From Thermodesulforhabdus norvegica (GTDB lineage: Bacteria; Desulfobacterota; Syntrophobacteria; Syntrophobacterales; Thermodesulforhabdaceae), in NCBI RefSeq assembly GCF_900114975.1, contig NZ_FOUU01000013.1, positions 1 to 51,137 on the forward strand: a stretch of 51,137 nt of DNA, written 5' to 3'. The number at the start of each line of letters is the position of its first letter. The first letter of the stretch is position 1. Positions 34,288-42,550 of this stretch are shown piece by piece. The translations under genes and the position numbers were made by a program. The notes below the pieces were generated by a model. It worked only from the letters and a program-made list of their open reading frames with translations. It had not been told where the DNA came from and did not search any database.

Positions 34288-34998
34288 TCACTCCGTCCAC
34301 TTCCCCTCTACGGCAAGTTTCCTTACTCCTTCGGGATCCAGCACTCTTATTAACTTACCATCAACGGACACATACCCAACCTGGCGCAGCTTCCCAAAAG
34401 CCCGTGAAAGCGTCTCGGGGGTAGTTCCCAGGAGGGCTGCCAAAAGGTGCTTCGGAATGTCCAGTGTAAACTCCCCGGTCGCTCCGTCTCGACCCATGCG
34501 ATAGACTATGTAGGCTGCGAGTCTTGCAGGAACCTCCTTAAGGGTCAGATCTTCAATAAGCCTGGTGAAATATCTCAATCTTTCTGAAAGTAACGCAAGC
34601 ATTCTGATGGCCACGTCGGGATTTTTCCTCAAAAAATTCAGAAAAGCTTCCTTCGGGAAAAAAGCCGCTTCCACATCTTCCAGTGCTTCTGCCGAAGCGG
34701 GATAATCCTTCCCGTGAAAAACCGGAACCTCGGCAAAGAGTTCACAGGGACCGAAAAAATGAAGGACCTGTTCTTTACCTTCCCACGAGGTTTTATACAC
34801 CTTAACGGTTCCTTTAATGACGAGAAACATCCCCAGGGCTCTGGTTCCCTCTCTAAAGAGTACCTCACCCTTTGCATAATATTTTCGCACTGCCAAATCC
34901 GCCAGCCCTTTAAGATGCTGCTCATCCAGGCCGTTAAACAGAGCAACCCTTGATAGGGCGTTTTTTATAACTTCCTCTGCACTCATTTTTTGACTCAT
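34288..34998 (-). CDS. Crp/Fnr-family transcriptional regulator
   Basis: The 236-residue protein has a cyclic-nucleotide-binding-type sensor domain (15-140), a dimer helix and a C-terminal winged helix with the recognition helix TTPETLSRAFGKL (192-204). The E-x2-SR pattern is that of FNR. The N-terminal cysteines of FNR are absent and only C85 remains in this domain, so it does not bind an oxygen-sensing cluster in the FNR way; a haem-binding or HcpR-like sensor is possible. The start has no strong ribosome site; Met5 (34986) is an alternative. An FNR-type site overlaps the start codon, suggesting self-repression. Confidence 0.88.
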   Translation of the reverse strand: MSQKMSAEEVIKNALSRVALFNGLDEQHLKGLADLAVRKYYAKGEVLFREGTRALGMFLVIKGTVKVYKTSWEGKEQVLHFFGPCELFAEVPVFHGKDYPASAEALEDVEAAFFPKEAFLNFLRKNPDVAIRMLALLSERLRYFTRLIEDLTLKEVPARLAAYIVYRMGRDGATGEFTLDIPKHLLAALLGTTPETLSRAFGKLRQVGYVSVDGKLIRVLDPEGVRKLAVEGKWTE

Positions 34999-35003
34999 AT
35001 CAA
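34990..35003. promoter_or_regulatory. FNR/HcpR-type operator between regulator and divergent genes
   Basis: TTGAC-TCAT-ATCAA fits the FNR consensus TTGAT-N4-ATCAA at 9 of 10 positions. It overlaps the regulator's start codon and lies 70 bases before the divergent zinc-ribbon/HD gene. The regulator's E-x2-SR helix is the type expected to read this sequence. Confidence 0.55.
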
Positions 35004-35073
35004 GGTCAAACCGTCTTACGTGTTTATTATAAAAAACGACAACAAAAAAACCTTAATCAGGGAGAAAAATCTC

Positions 35074-35781
35074 ATGAAGTGCCCGGGACAGGATAGCAGG
35101 TTTTGGGGAAAGGAAGCAATTTTTGAAGCCAGGTGCCCTCAATGCGGTTCTTCGGTTGAGTTTTTCAAAGACGAGCCTTCACGCCGCTGCCGCAATTGCG
35201 GTCATAAGTTTGTCAACCCCCGTATGGACTTCGGATGTGCAGCCTATTGCAAATACGCCGATCAGTGCTTAGGCGAACTCCCCCCGGAGCTTATAGCTCA
35301 GAGAGAACACCTCCTCAAAGACAGAGTCGCCATTGAAGCAAAGAAGCGTTACGGGAGAGACTTTGCGGCCATAAGCAAAGCCGTAAGAACCGCCCGTTAC
35401 GCGGAAGAACTTCTCAGGACGGAGCAGGGAGAGCTACCGGTGGTAATCATTGCATCGCATCTTCATCTTCTGCCCTACGGTGCTGAGAAAAGGCCTCCTG
35501 CACCCGAAGAAAGTGCCAGGGCTGCCGAAGAAGTCCTGAAAAGTCTTTCGTCAAAGGAGGAACTAAACCGCAAGGTTCTGAAACTTATCGAAAAGCGTGA
35601 TGAGAAACCTGATCTGTCGGACTCCAATCATGTCGTTTTTCACGATGCTATGAGCCTTGCTCTTTTTGAAGAAGAATTAAAACGGGATCCGGAGGCAGCG
35701 TCGACCCCACCGGAGGTTATCACGCCCACGGCCCGAAAGATTTTAAAATCCATCATGTCAAAATATGGAGGAAACTCATGA
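35074..35781 (+). CDS. Zinc-ribbon protein with degenerate HD-phosphohydrolase domain
   Basis: The 235-residue protein has a zinc ribbon (C21, C24, C39, C42) followed by three more cysteines in FGCAAYCKYADQC (C55, C59, C65), then a helical domain. It resembles, from memory, a deltaproteobacterial family annotated as phosphohydrolase beside Crp/Fnr and ferredoxin genes. Where those have an LHD metal motif, this one reads ASHLHLLPYG (127-136), and the usual His cluster is replaced by EKRDEKPD; only VFHDA (188-192) stays. So hydrolase activity is probably lost. The ATG at 35074 follows GGAG; the upstream part of the frame is leader. It overlaps the next gene by four bases. Confidence 0.7.
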   Translation: MKCPGQDSRFWGKEAIFEARCPQCGSSVEFFKDEPSRRCRNCGHKFVNPRMDFGCAAYCKYADQCLGELPPELIAQREHLLKDRVAIEAKKRYGRDFAAISKAVRTARYAEELLRTEQGELPVVIIASHLHLLPYGAEKRPPAPEESARAAEEVLKSLSSKEELNRKVLKLIEKRDEKPDLSDSNHVVFHDAMSLALFEEELKRDPEAASTPPEVITPTARKILKSIMSKYGGNS

Positions 35782-36491
35782 AAGTATTGCGCAAAATAAT
35801 AGAGATCGACGAGGAGAAATGCGACGGCTGCGGTCAGTGTGTTATAGCCTGTGCAGAAGGCGCCATTGCCATCGTTGACGGGAAGGCAAAGCTGGTATCC
35901 GAGTCTTATTGCGACGGACTTGGAGCGTGCATAGGAGAATGTCCTCAGAATGCCATCACCATAGTCGAGCGGGAAGCCGAAGACTTCGACCCGGAAGCCG
36001 TTGAGAAACATCTGGAAGAGCTCAAAACCCGGGAAGCCACCTGCCCGTCCGTATCGGCGAGGTTTTCCGAAAGCCGGGACCAGCTGCTCAGAAACTGGCC
36101 CGTAAAGCTAAAGCTCGTTCCCTCAAAAGCTCCATTCCTGAGGAACGCTAATCTGCTGATTGCCGCAGATTGCTCGCCTGCCGCATCTCCCCGCATATAC
36201 GAGAGCTTCATGCCCGACAGAGTGGTTCTTATCGGCTGTCCCAAATTCGACAACCTTCAGGAGTATCTTGAAAAGCTTTCCGGAATATTTCTTAATTCGG
36301 ACATCAAAGGCGTAACCGTATTGCGAATGCAGGTGCCCTGCTGTTCCGGCCTTACGGGTCTTGTGCGTAAAGCTCTGGAGGTAACCAGCAGGGACATAAA
36401 GGCGGAAGAAGTCGTAATATCCCCGGACGGTCAAATTATTCAAAGGAAACCTATCGAAGTAGCAAAGGCCGCAAAGACCGTTGCCCGATAA
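35778..36491 (+). CDS. 4Fe-4S ferredoxin-domain protein
   Basis: The 237-residue protein begins with a ferredoxin domain. The first site is complete (C15, C18, C21, C25, in CDGCGQCVIAC). The second reads C45-DGLGA-C51-IGE-C55-P, so Leu48 sits where a cluster ligand is expected. The rest (80-237) is a second domain with LLIAADCSPAA, VVLIGCPKFDN and QVPCCSGLTGL cysteine motifs that could hold another cofactor. It is translationally coupled (ATGA) to the HD-like gene and divergent from the Crp/Fnr gene. In related bacteria such proteins accompany hcp or anaerobic redox genes; hcp is not in this window. Confidence 0.8.
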   Translation: MKVLRKIIEIDEEKCDGCGQCVIACAEGAIAIVDGKAKLVSESYCDGLGACIGECPQNAITIVEREAEDFDPEAVEKHLEELKTREATCPSVSARFSESRDQLLRNWPVKLKLVPSKAPFLRNANLLIAADCSPAASPRIYESFMPDRVVLIGCPKFDNLQEYLEKLSGIFLNSDIKGVTVLRMQVPCCSGLTGLVRKALEVTSRDIKAEEVVISPDGQIIQRKPIEVAKAAKTVAR

Positions 36492-36502
36492 TGACTCTGA
36501 GA

Positions 36503-37339
36503 TTATTTCTTCAGCCCCCGGTTATCCTCCGGGGGCTTGTCCCTGCTCTTCTCTAACAGAAGGGCTTCCCAGCCCTCCACCCCGAAGGATTGAAGCCTTT
36601 TATAAGGAGCTCTCATTATGAGTTGCCTGAATACGGAGGACATGGAAAGAGGATAGCCGGAGACGAGGGCGGTTCTGCACCGGGACCAGATTTTGCCCCG
36701 GACGACACCCAGCAATGCAGGCCACTCAAGGTTCATCATAAGAAGGTCTATTCTTTCAGGCTTTAATGCGGAAAGATCACGACCCAAAACAAAGCAGATA
36801 TTGTCATTAACACCGTTGATTACCGCATTCTCCCGGGCCTCTCTCAGGGCAACCCGTGAAAGGTCAACGGCAATAATCCTGGGCACACCCATTTTGGCCG
36901 CAATGATGGACAGAATCCCGGAACCAGTTCCGCAATCTACCGCCACATCAGGCTTTTCACGGGTGAGTAACTCTTCCATTGCGGTTACCATAGCCCTCGT
37001 CGTGGGATGCACCCCTGAACCGAAGGCTATCCCTCTTCTGAGGAAGACGGTGGAACCGTCCGGGACAGGTACATCTTCAGCTCTGCTCACGGTAATAACG
37101 GTAAAAGACCCTACCCTGCATCCCGAAGCAAACCTCTGCCACCTGGCGGGATGGAACCGGTAACGGCCGGTAAACACCAGCCCTCCGTTTCGGGCAACCC
37201 AGTCTTCAAAATAGCCGTCCACCTCTTCCAGGAAGAAGAAATAGGCGTAGGCCCCTTCTACTCGCATTCCCCTGTAGCAGGGATGGTGGGGTTCGCCGGC
37301 GATCCCCCCAACCACCCGACATTCATAAACGAAACACAC
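36503..37339 (-). CDS. PrmA-like protein methyltransferase
   Basis: The 278-residue protein has a C-terminal class I methyltransferase domain close to ribosomal protein L11 methyltransferase PrmA: the pre-motif GIAFGSGVHPTTRAM, motif I DCGTGSGILSIIAAKMG, and IIAVDLSRVALREA. PrmA usually has an N-x-LA-x-P motif IV; here it is NLEWP. The N-terminal domain (1-85) does not clearly match the PrmA one. It could trimethylate L11 or another protein. It is alone and convergent with the ferredoxin gene; a hairpin lies in its last codons. Confidence 0.8.
   Translation of the reverse strand: MCFVYECRVVGGIAGEPHHPCYRGMRVEGAYAYFFFLEEVDGYFEDWVARNGGLVFTGRYRFHPARWQRFASGCRVGSFTVITVSRAEDVPVPDGSTVFLRRGIAFGSGVHPTTRAMVTAMEELLTREKPDVAVDCGTGSGILSIIAAKMGVPRIIAVDLSRVALREARENAVINGVNDNICFVLGRDLSALKPERIDLLMMNLEWPALLGVVRGKIWSRCRTALVSGYPLSMSSVFRQLIMRAPYKRLQSFGVEGWEALLLEKSRDKPPEDNRGLKK
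36513..36537. terminator. Terminator hairpin overlapping the PrmA-like gene end
   Basis: A GC-rich inverted repeat, AGCCCCCGG and CCGGGGGCT, with a short loop, lies 22 bases after the ferredoxin stop and inside the last codons of the convergent gene. No strong T-run follows on either strand. Confidence 0.55.
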
Positions 37340-37356
37340 GACCCCTGATAACTCCT

Positions 37357-38694
37357 TCAGAAGAGAAGAAGTAAGATTATATAAACGGGAATGCCTATAA
37401 ACATCACGGCCATACAGTATCCCATGATGTCACGGGCTCGGACGCCGCATATACCGAGTAGAGGCAGTGCCCAGAAAGGTTGAAAGAGGTTCGTCCATTG
37501 ATCGCCGTAGGCGAGAGCCATTATGGTTTTGGGTATCGAGAAGTTAAGTGCTTCTGCGGCCTTCACCATAATGGGTCCCTGCACAGCCCACTGGCCACCT
37601 CCGGACGGAACGAAAAGGTTCACCAGTCCCGCACTGATGAAGGTAAAAACAGGGTATGTGGTCGGCGTAGACAGAGCCACAAACCAGTTGGCAATGACGG
37701 TTACCAGCCCCGAGAATTTCATCATGCCCATTATCCCGGCGTAAAAAGGAAACTGGAGGATTATACCCGTGCAACCTCTGACACCTTCGGCAACGGCGCG
37801 AACATAGGCAATAGGTCGTCTGTGGAGAAGTATCCCGAGTATCAAAAACGTAAAGTTGACAATGTTGAGATTAAGGGCAAAACCCTTGGTTGCAAAGTAA
37901 TAGATAATGTAGACCAATCCTGCCAGGCCTATAATGAGCGAAAGCAGAACGCTGTTTTCCAGACGATCGGCAAAGGTCCACTCCTCCTTGTTCACGGTAC
38001 CCTTTTCTTCCGGCATTTCGCAAAGCTCCGACCTTATAGGCTCAATTTTGGATGCATCCTTCGGAGCAAGGAGATAAAAAACCAGAGGTACGAGGATCAA
38101 CATAACGGCAATGCTGGTCAGGTTCATTGCGCTTCCCAGTGTTTCCGACACAGGGATTATACCGATTTCCTTTGCAAGGAAGTGATTTTCCGTAGCAACA
38201 AGCAGAGGAGCAGAACCTGACAGGCCCATGTGCCATATAGCCAAACCTCCATATCCAGCAGCAACGATTAAAGGATAGTGAAGCCTTATATTGGACCTGG
38301 CTCCCTGTCTGGCAACTTCAAGGGCAAAGATTGCGCCGACGATGAGACCAAGCCCCCAGTTGATAAGGCCGGCAACACAGGCAACAAAAGCAACCAGTGC
38401 GGCGGCGCCCCCGCTGGTTTTGGGCACGCCTGCAAGAGCTCTCAGAACTTTCTGTAACGCCGGAGTAGTAGCCAGTGCATAGCCTGTGACCAGAATAATG
38501 CACATCTGCATTCCAAAGGCCAGTAGCGTCCAGAATCCATCATACCAGTAGGTTATCATCTTAAAGGGACCGCTGTCGGTAAAGATTAAGCCCATGACGT
38601 AGGTGAGGATCGTCAGAAGGATTGCAAAGATCATTGGATCGGGCATGTACTTTTGAGCCCACCGACACAACGAATCTCCCATGCGCTCAAGCAT
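37357..38694 (-). CDS. atoE: AtoE-type short-chain fatty acid/carboxylate transporter
   Basis: The 445-residue membrane protein has about twelve hydrophobic helices and matches the short-chain fatty acid transporter AtoE: RWAQKYMPDPMIFAILLT at the start, INWGLGLIVGAIFALEVAR, NLFVPSGGGQWAVQGPI, and GDQWTNLFQPFWALPLLG. In E. coli AtoE takes up acetoacetate or butyrate-type acids. Next to acetoacetyl-CoA synthetase it would suit acetoacetate or butyrate transport. A strong terminator stands between the two genes, so it may be expressed by read-through or its own promoter. Confidence 0.92.
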   Translation of the reverse strand: MLERMGDSLCRWAQKYMPDPMIFAILLTILTYVMGLIFTDSGPFKMITYWYDGFWTLLAFGMQMCIILVTGYALATTPALQKVLRALAGVPKTSGGAAALVAFVACVAGLINWGLGLIVGAIFALEVARQGARSNIRLHYPLIVAAGYGGLAIWHMGLSGSAPLLVATENHFLAKEIGIIPVSETLGSAMNLTSIAVMLILVPLVFYLLAPKDASKIEPIRSELCEMPEEKGTVNKEEWTFADRLENSVLLSLIIGLAGLVYIIYYFATKGFALNLNIVNFTFLILGILLHRRPIAYVRAVAEGVRGCTGIILQFPFYAGIMGMMKFSGLVTVIANWFVALSTPTTYPVFTFISAGLVNLFVPSGGGQWAVQGPIMVKAAEALNFSIPKTIMALAYGDQWTNLFQPFWALPLLGICGVRARDIMGYCMAVMFIGIPVYIILLLLF

Positions 38695-38730
38695 CTTTCC
38701 CTCCTTTCTTAATCTTCTTTAAATGACGAA

Positions 38731-38759
38731 AAAGAAAAAAGGAGGGCCGGCGGCCCTCC
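38731..38759 (-). terminator. Strong terminator after acetoacetyl-CoA synthetase
   Basis: On the minus strand a 9-base-pair GC stem (38751-38759 with 38741-38749) is followed by TTTTTTCTTTTTC. It begins eight bases after the synthetase stop and about 60 bases before the atoE start. Confidence 0.8.
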
Positions 38760-38766
38760 CGGTTCA

Positions 38767-40728
38767 CTAAGACTTCAGCTCGGGATGATCTTTGAAGTAA
38801 TCAAGGCACTCGGGGTTTACCAGTGCTTCCAGATTCGTAACGGGGCGCCCGTGTATGATGTTGGTAACGGCGCTTTCCACCTTCTTCATGTTTCTCGTGT
38901 AAGGAATGTCCGGAACCTCGATGATTTTAGCAGGCACATGCCGAGGCGATGCGTTTTCCCTGAGCACCTTCCTTATTTTTGCCTTTACTTCATCAGTCAG
39001 CTTATACCCCTCTTTCATTTTCACAAAAAGAATAATTCTCTGATCCCCTTCCCACTGCTGTCCTATTGCAAGGCTGTCGGCAATCTCGGGAATGTTTTCC
39101 ACCTGATTGTATATTTCTGCGGTCCCAATTCTTACACCCGAAGGCTTCAAAACCGAATCCGACCTGCCGAGGAATGTAATACCTCCCGTATCGGAATGGA
39201 AGATCACGTAATCCCCGTGACGCCATACGTTTTTACCCGGGAAATACTCGAAATAGGCTTCTCTATACTTCTTCCCCTCAGGGTCATTCCAGAAATAGAG
39301 CGGCATTGAAGGAGCCGCGGCTTCGCAGACCAGCTCGCCTTCTCTGTCCCACACGGGATTACCGTTCTCGTCATAGGCCTTAACCTTCATACCCAGACCA
39401 GGCCCCTGAAGCTCCCCGGCATAAACCGGCTGAATGGGGCTTCCTATTGCAAAGCACCCATTTATGTCCGTGCCTCCGGAGATGGAGTTAAAGTGCAGAT
39501 CCGACTTAATGTCCGAATAGACGTAACGGAATCCGTCGGCTGAAAGAGCCGAACCGGTCTGGGAAATCTGCCTCAGGGTCTCCAGACTGCATTCTTTTCC
39601 GGGGGACACCCCCTCCTTCCTGAGGGCATTGATGTAGCTTGCGCTCAGACCGAAGATGGTAATACCTTCCCGGTCAACCATGCGCCACATTGCGTAGGGG
39701 TCGGGATAAAGAGGATTACCGTCATAAAGAACGACAGTAGCACCAACCCCCAGAGAGCTCACCAGCCAGTTCCACATCATCCAGCTACAGGTCGTAATGT
39801 AGAAGATCCGATCCTCCCGCCTGAGATCGGAATGTATCTTGAGCTCCTTCAGATGATTTATAAGAACGCCCCCGGCACTCTGGACCATGCACTTGGGTTT
39901 GCCCGTCGTTCCCGAGGAGAACATTATGTAAACGGGGTGATCGAAAGGAAGCTGTTCAAATACGGGATCTGCATCTTCCTTCCCGACGAATTCGTAAAAG
40001 GTTACGGCATTGGGAAGCCGGGACAGATCCACATCGGCACCTGAATACTTTGCCACCACGACACGCTCCAGAGAGGGCATCCTCGAGGCAAGCTTTACGG
40101 CATTGGCAAAGGTATTGAACATTTTTCCCTTGTAGAAGTAACCGTCAGCAGTAATCATGACTTTGGGTTCTACCTGGCCGAACCGATCGTAAACCGCTTC
40201 CGGTCCCATGTCGGCAGCACAGGACGACCAGATGGCCCCAATGCTCGTTGCTCCCAGCATGAAGGCCACCGTCTCGATCATATTGGGCATATAGCCCACC
40301 ACCCGATCACCGGCCTTGACTCCCAGTTCTCGCAAAGCCCGGGAAATCTTGCCCACAAGAGAATAGAGCTCACGGTATGTTATGATTCTTCTCTGTTCCT
40401 GCTCGCCTACGAACACAATTGCAACCCGATCGTCCCGATAGCGAAGCAAATTTTCGGCGAAATTGAGCCTCGCCCCCTGAAACCATTTCGCACCAGGCAT
40501 CCTGTACGGATCGTCCACCACCTCTTCGTAAGGCTTACTTGCCACAATGCCGCAGAAATCCCAGACGGCCGCCCAAAAATCGGATATACTCTCGACGGAC
40601 CAATCGTAAAGCTCCCGATAGGAAGAAAAACTCCTTCCGTATTTTTCGTTAACAAACCTCATAAAGGCCGTCATATTGGCCTTTTCCACAACTTCCCCAC
40701 TCGGTACCCACAAAGGCTCCTTACCCAT
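38767..40728 (-). CDS. Acetoacetyl-CoA synthetase
   Basis: The 653-residue protein is an ANL-superfamily acyl-CoA synthetase matching acetoacetate-CoA ligase in length and in the N-terminal segment (NEKYGRSFSSYRELYDWSVE). The AMP-binding P-loop is MFSSGTTGKPKC, the adenine motif is GGTDINGCF, and the catalytic Lys lies in PYTRNMKKVES. It makes acetoacetyl-CoA from acetoacetate, ATP and CoA. The ATG at 40728 is preceded by GGAGGAG; an upstream TTG at 40740 is not likely. In this cluster it can activate the acetoacetate released by BKACE (41606-42541). Confidence 0.92.
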   Translation of the reverse strand: MGKEPLWVPSGEVVEKANMTAFMRFVNEKYGRSFSSYRELYDWSVESISDFWAAVWDFCGIVASKPYEEVVDDPYRMPGAKWFQGARLNFAENLLRYRDDRVAIVFVGEQEQRRIITYRELYSLVGKISRALRELGVKAGDRVVGYMPNMIETVAFMLGATSIGAIWSSCAADMGPEAVYDRFGQVEPKVMITADGYFYKGKMFNTFANAVKLASRMPSLERVVVAKYSGADVDLSRLPNAVTFYEFVGKEDADPVFEQLPFDHPVYIMFSSGTTGKPKCMVQSAGGVLINHLKELKIHSDLRREDRIFYITTCSWMMWNWLVSSLGVGATVVLYDGNPLYPDPYAMWRMVDREGITIFGLSASYINALRKEGVSPGKECSLETLRQISQTGSALSADGFRYVYSDIKSDLHFNSISGGTDINGCFAIGSPIQPVYAGELQGPGLGMKVKAYDENGNPVWDREGELVCEAAAPSMPLYFWNDPEGKKYREAYFEYFPGKNVWRHGDYVIFHSDTGGITFLGRSDSVLKPSGVRIGTAEIYNQVENIPEIADSLAIGQQWEGDQRIILFVKMKEGYKLTDEVKAKIRKVLRENASPRHVPAKIIEVPDIPYTRNMKKVESAVTNIIHGRPVTNLEALVNPECLDYFKDHPELKS

Positions 40729-40790
40729 CGGCTCCTCCAATGAAAATAGACGGTTGTTGAAAATCCGGGACCTTTACCAAACACAGTTAG

Positions 40791-40818
40791 ATAATATCAA
40801 ATAGAACAATTAACGCAA
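40791..40818 (-). promoter_or_regulatory. Possible promoter for acetoacetyl-CoA synthetase
   Basis: On the minus strand TTGCGT (40813-40818), 16 bases, TATTAT (40791-40796, 5/6) lies about 55 bases upstream of the start codon. The -35 is weak, which fits a regulated promoter. Otherwise the 293-base gap from 40729 to 41021 holds only a poor 63-codon frame. Confidence 0.35.
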
Positions 40819-41021
40819 CCGGCTAACTGCATTGAAGCAGGAAAACGATTCGTAGCTTCAGGTCTTATTTTTTACGATAAAAAACGCTTCCATGGAGATC
40901 TTCATTCTTCCTGCAAAAATCCCCTCTTGTTCGGAGAGGCCTTTCATTAACAGCCAGACGCCCAGGAGACAGCTATCAGGCAATTTCAGTGTTCTCCATG
41001 CCACCGTAAGCCGGCCCGTCA

Positions 41022-41579
41022 TCAGGCTGAGTAAATCACCATGAGGCATTTTACCTCTTTATCGCCCAGGCACACTCCGTAATGAGGAACACTGGCATCA
41101 AAATAGATGCAATCTCCTTCTTCCACAATGAATTCCTGATCACCGTGGAAAAACTTCATTGTACCTTCTAAAACGAACAACATTTCCTGACCTTCATGTT
41201 GAAAGACTTTCTGTTTTTTGACTTTTACGGGTAAGGTCAGCAAATAAGGATCCATTTTCCTGTTGGGAAAGGTATGTGCGAGTGGTTCATAAGAATAACC
41301 GAAACTGCTTCCATCACGGGCAACGACAACACGGTCTCTGGCCTTAACCAGTGTTATAGAAGTCTCCGGCCTTCCGTTGGAGAAAAAGACATTTATTTCC
41401 ACTCCCAGTGCTCTTGCAATATTTATGAGAGTGGAGACCGGGGGTGCCGTTTTAGAATTTTCGATTTTTGAAAGATACCCCTTGGTCAGCCCACAAGCAT
41501 CGGCCAGCATTTGCTGAGTCATCTTTCTTTCCAGACGGAGTTTTCTGATCAGACGACCTATCTGTTCCTCTTTGAACAT
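41022..41579 (-). CDS. XRE-cupin transcriptional regulator
   Basis: The 185-residue protein has an N-terminal XRE helix-turn-helix (residues 8-62, with KMTQQMLADACGLTKGYLSKIEN) and a C-terminal cupin domain (about 110-183; FQHEGQEMLFVLEGTMKF and YFDASVPHYGV) that should bind a small ligand or metal. Such regulators control catabolic genes of the substrate they sense. It is located between the BKACE gene and acetoacetyl-CoA synthetase gene, so it is the likely controller of this cluster. Confidence 0.9.
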   Translation of the reverse strand: MFKEEQIGRLIRKLRLERKMTQQMLADACGLTKGYLSKIENSKTAPPVSTLINIARALGVEINVFFSNGRPETSITLVKARDRVVVARDGSSFGYSYEPLAHTFPNRKMDPYLLTLPVKVKKQKVFQHEGQEMLFVLEGTMKFFHGDQEFIVEEGDCIYFDASVPHYGVCLGDKEVKCLMVIYSA

Positions 41580-41605
41580 AAAAGAAGCCTCACAGCGACG
41601 ATTTT

Positions 41606-42541
41606 CTAGTAATTGACCTTATCAATTCCCTTTAGACCGAGAATTTCCCGGGCTTCATCCGGGGTCGCCGGTTCGATTCCCAACTCTCTGGCAATGCGGA
41701 TGATCTTTCCGACCTGCTCTGCATTACTTTTTGCCAGCACACCCTTTTCTAGATAGAGATTATCCTCAAGGCCAACACGGACATGTCCTCCGAGCAACAA
41801 TGAGGTTGTGCACATCGGTATTTGATGCCTTCCTGCTGCACATACTGAAAATTCAAAGTCTCCGAGGCTCTTTCGTGCAGTTTGAACCAGATAAACGAGG
41901 TTTTCAACCGTTGCCGGTGCGCCGCCCAGGATTCCGAGAACGAACTGAATGTACAGCGGCCGCTTTATTACACCCTTTTCGAGTAAAAAGGCCACATTAT
42001 TGATCATACCCAGATCGTAGATTTCGAACTCGGGTTTGGTATTATTGGCATAAAATATTTCCAGGTATTGACGGATGGTTTTGAAAGTATTGGGAAAAAT
42101 AAAATCTTCTGTTGCCTCAAGGTATTCTTTCTCCCACTCGTATTTCCACTCTTTAATTTTATCCACCACGTGGAACAGGGCAAAATTCAGGGAGCCTGCA
42201 TTAAGGGACGCCATTTCCGGAGACAAATTGGAAACCACCTTTACCCTGCTTTCTACAGGCTCTCCTAACTTCCCGCCCGTCGTAAAAGCAAGTATTATGT
42301 TGCACTGCTTTTTTACCTCAACGGCCACCTTACGGTAAATATCCTGATCTGCGTTTGGTTGACCCGTAATTGGGTCTCTTACATGGATGTGGGCTACTGC
42401 AGCTCCTGCTTCATACGCCGCAACAACCTCCCGAATTATGTCTTCCGGCGTTATTGGAAGATAGGGCGACATGCTCGGGGTGTGAATGGAACCCGTAATT
42501 GCAGCGGTAAAAATTCTCTTGTTTCCCTTGTTTCCTGCCAT
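41606..42541 (-). CDS. Beta-keto acid cleavage enzyme (BKACE / Kce family)
   Basis: The 311-residue TIM-barrel protein matches the BKACE family, first known as 3-keto-5-aminohexanoate cleavage enzyme. Zinc ligands are His51 and His53 in AHIHVRD, with the Glu in VGLEDNLY near the C-terminus. FTTGGKLG and SVCAAGRHQ are further family segments. The enzyme condenses a beta-keto acid with acetyl-CoA and splits it to acetoacetate plus a new acyl-CoA. Family members differ in substrate. No lysine-fermentation gene (kdd, kal, kamA) is nearby. It starts nine bases after the SDR gene. Confidence 0.9.
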   Translation of the reverse strand: MAGNKGNKRIFTAAITGSIHTPSMSPYLPITPEDIIREVVAAYEAGAAVAHIHVRDPITGQPNADQDIYRKVAVEVKKQCNIILAFTTGGKLGEPVESRVKVVSNLSPEMASLNAGSLNFALFHVVDKIKEWKYEWEKEYLEATEDFIFPNTFKTIRQYLEIFYANNTKPEFEIYDLGMINNVAFLLEKGVIKRPLYIQFVLGILGGAPATVENLVYLVQTARKSLGDFEFSVCAAGRHQIPMCTTSLLLGGHVRVGLEDNLYLEKGVLAKSNAEQVGKIIRIARELGIEPATPDEAREILGLKGIDKVNY

Positions 42542-42550
42542 ACGAAGCTC

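Noticed and set aside
40858-41049. 63-codon minus-strand frame after the XRE-cupin gene
   Set aside because: It overlaps the regulator by 28 bases, has no convincing ribosome site, and I recognise no family; it may be decayed sequence.
41606-42541. Lysine fermentation via 3-keto-5-aminohexanoate
   Set aside because: The cleavage enzyme belongs to the right family, but kdd, kal, kamA and kamDE are all missing from the surroundings.
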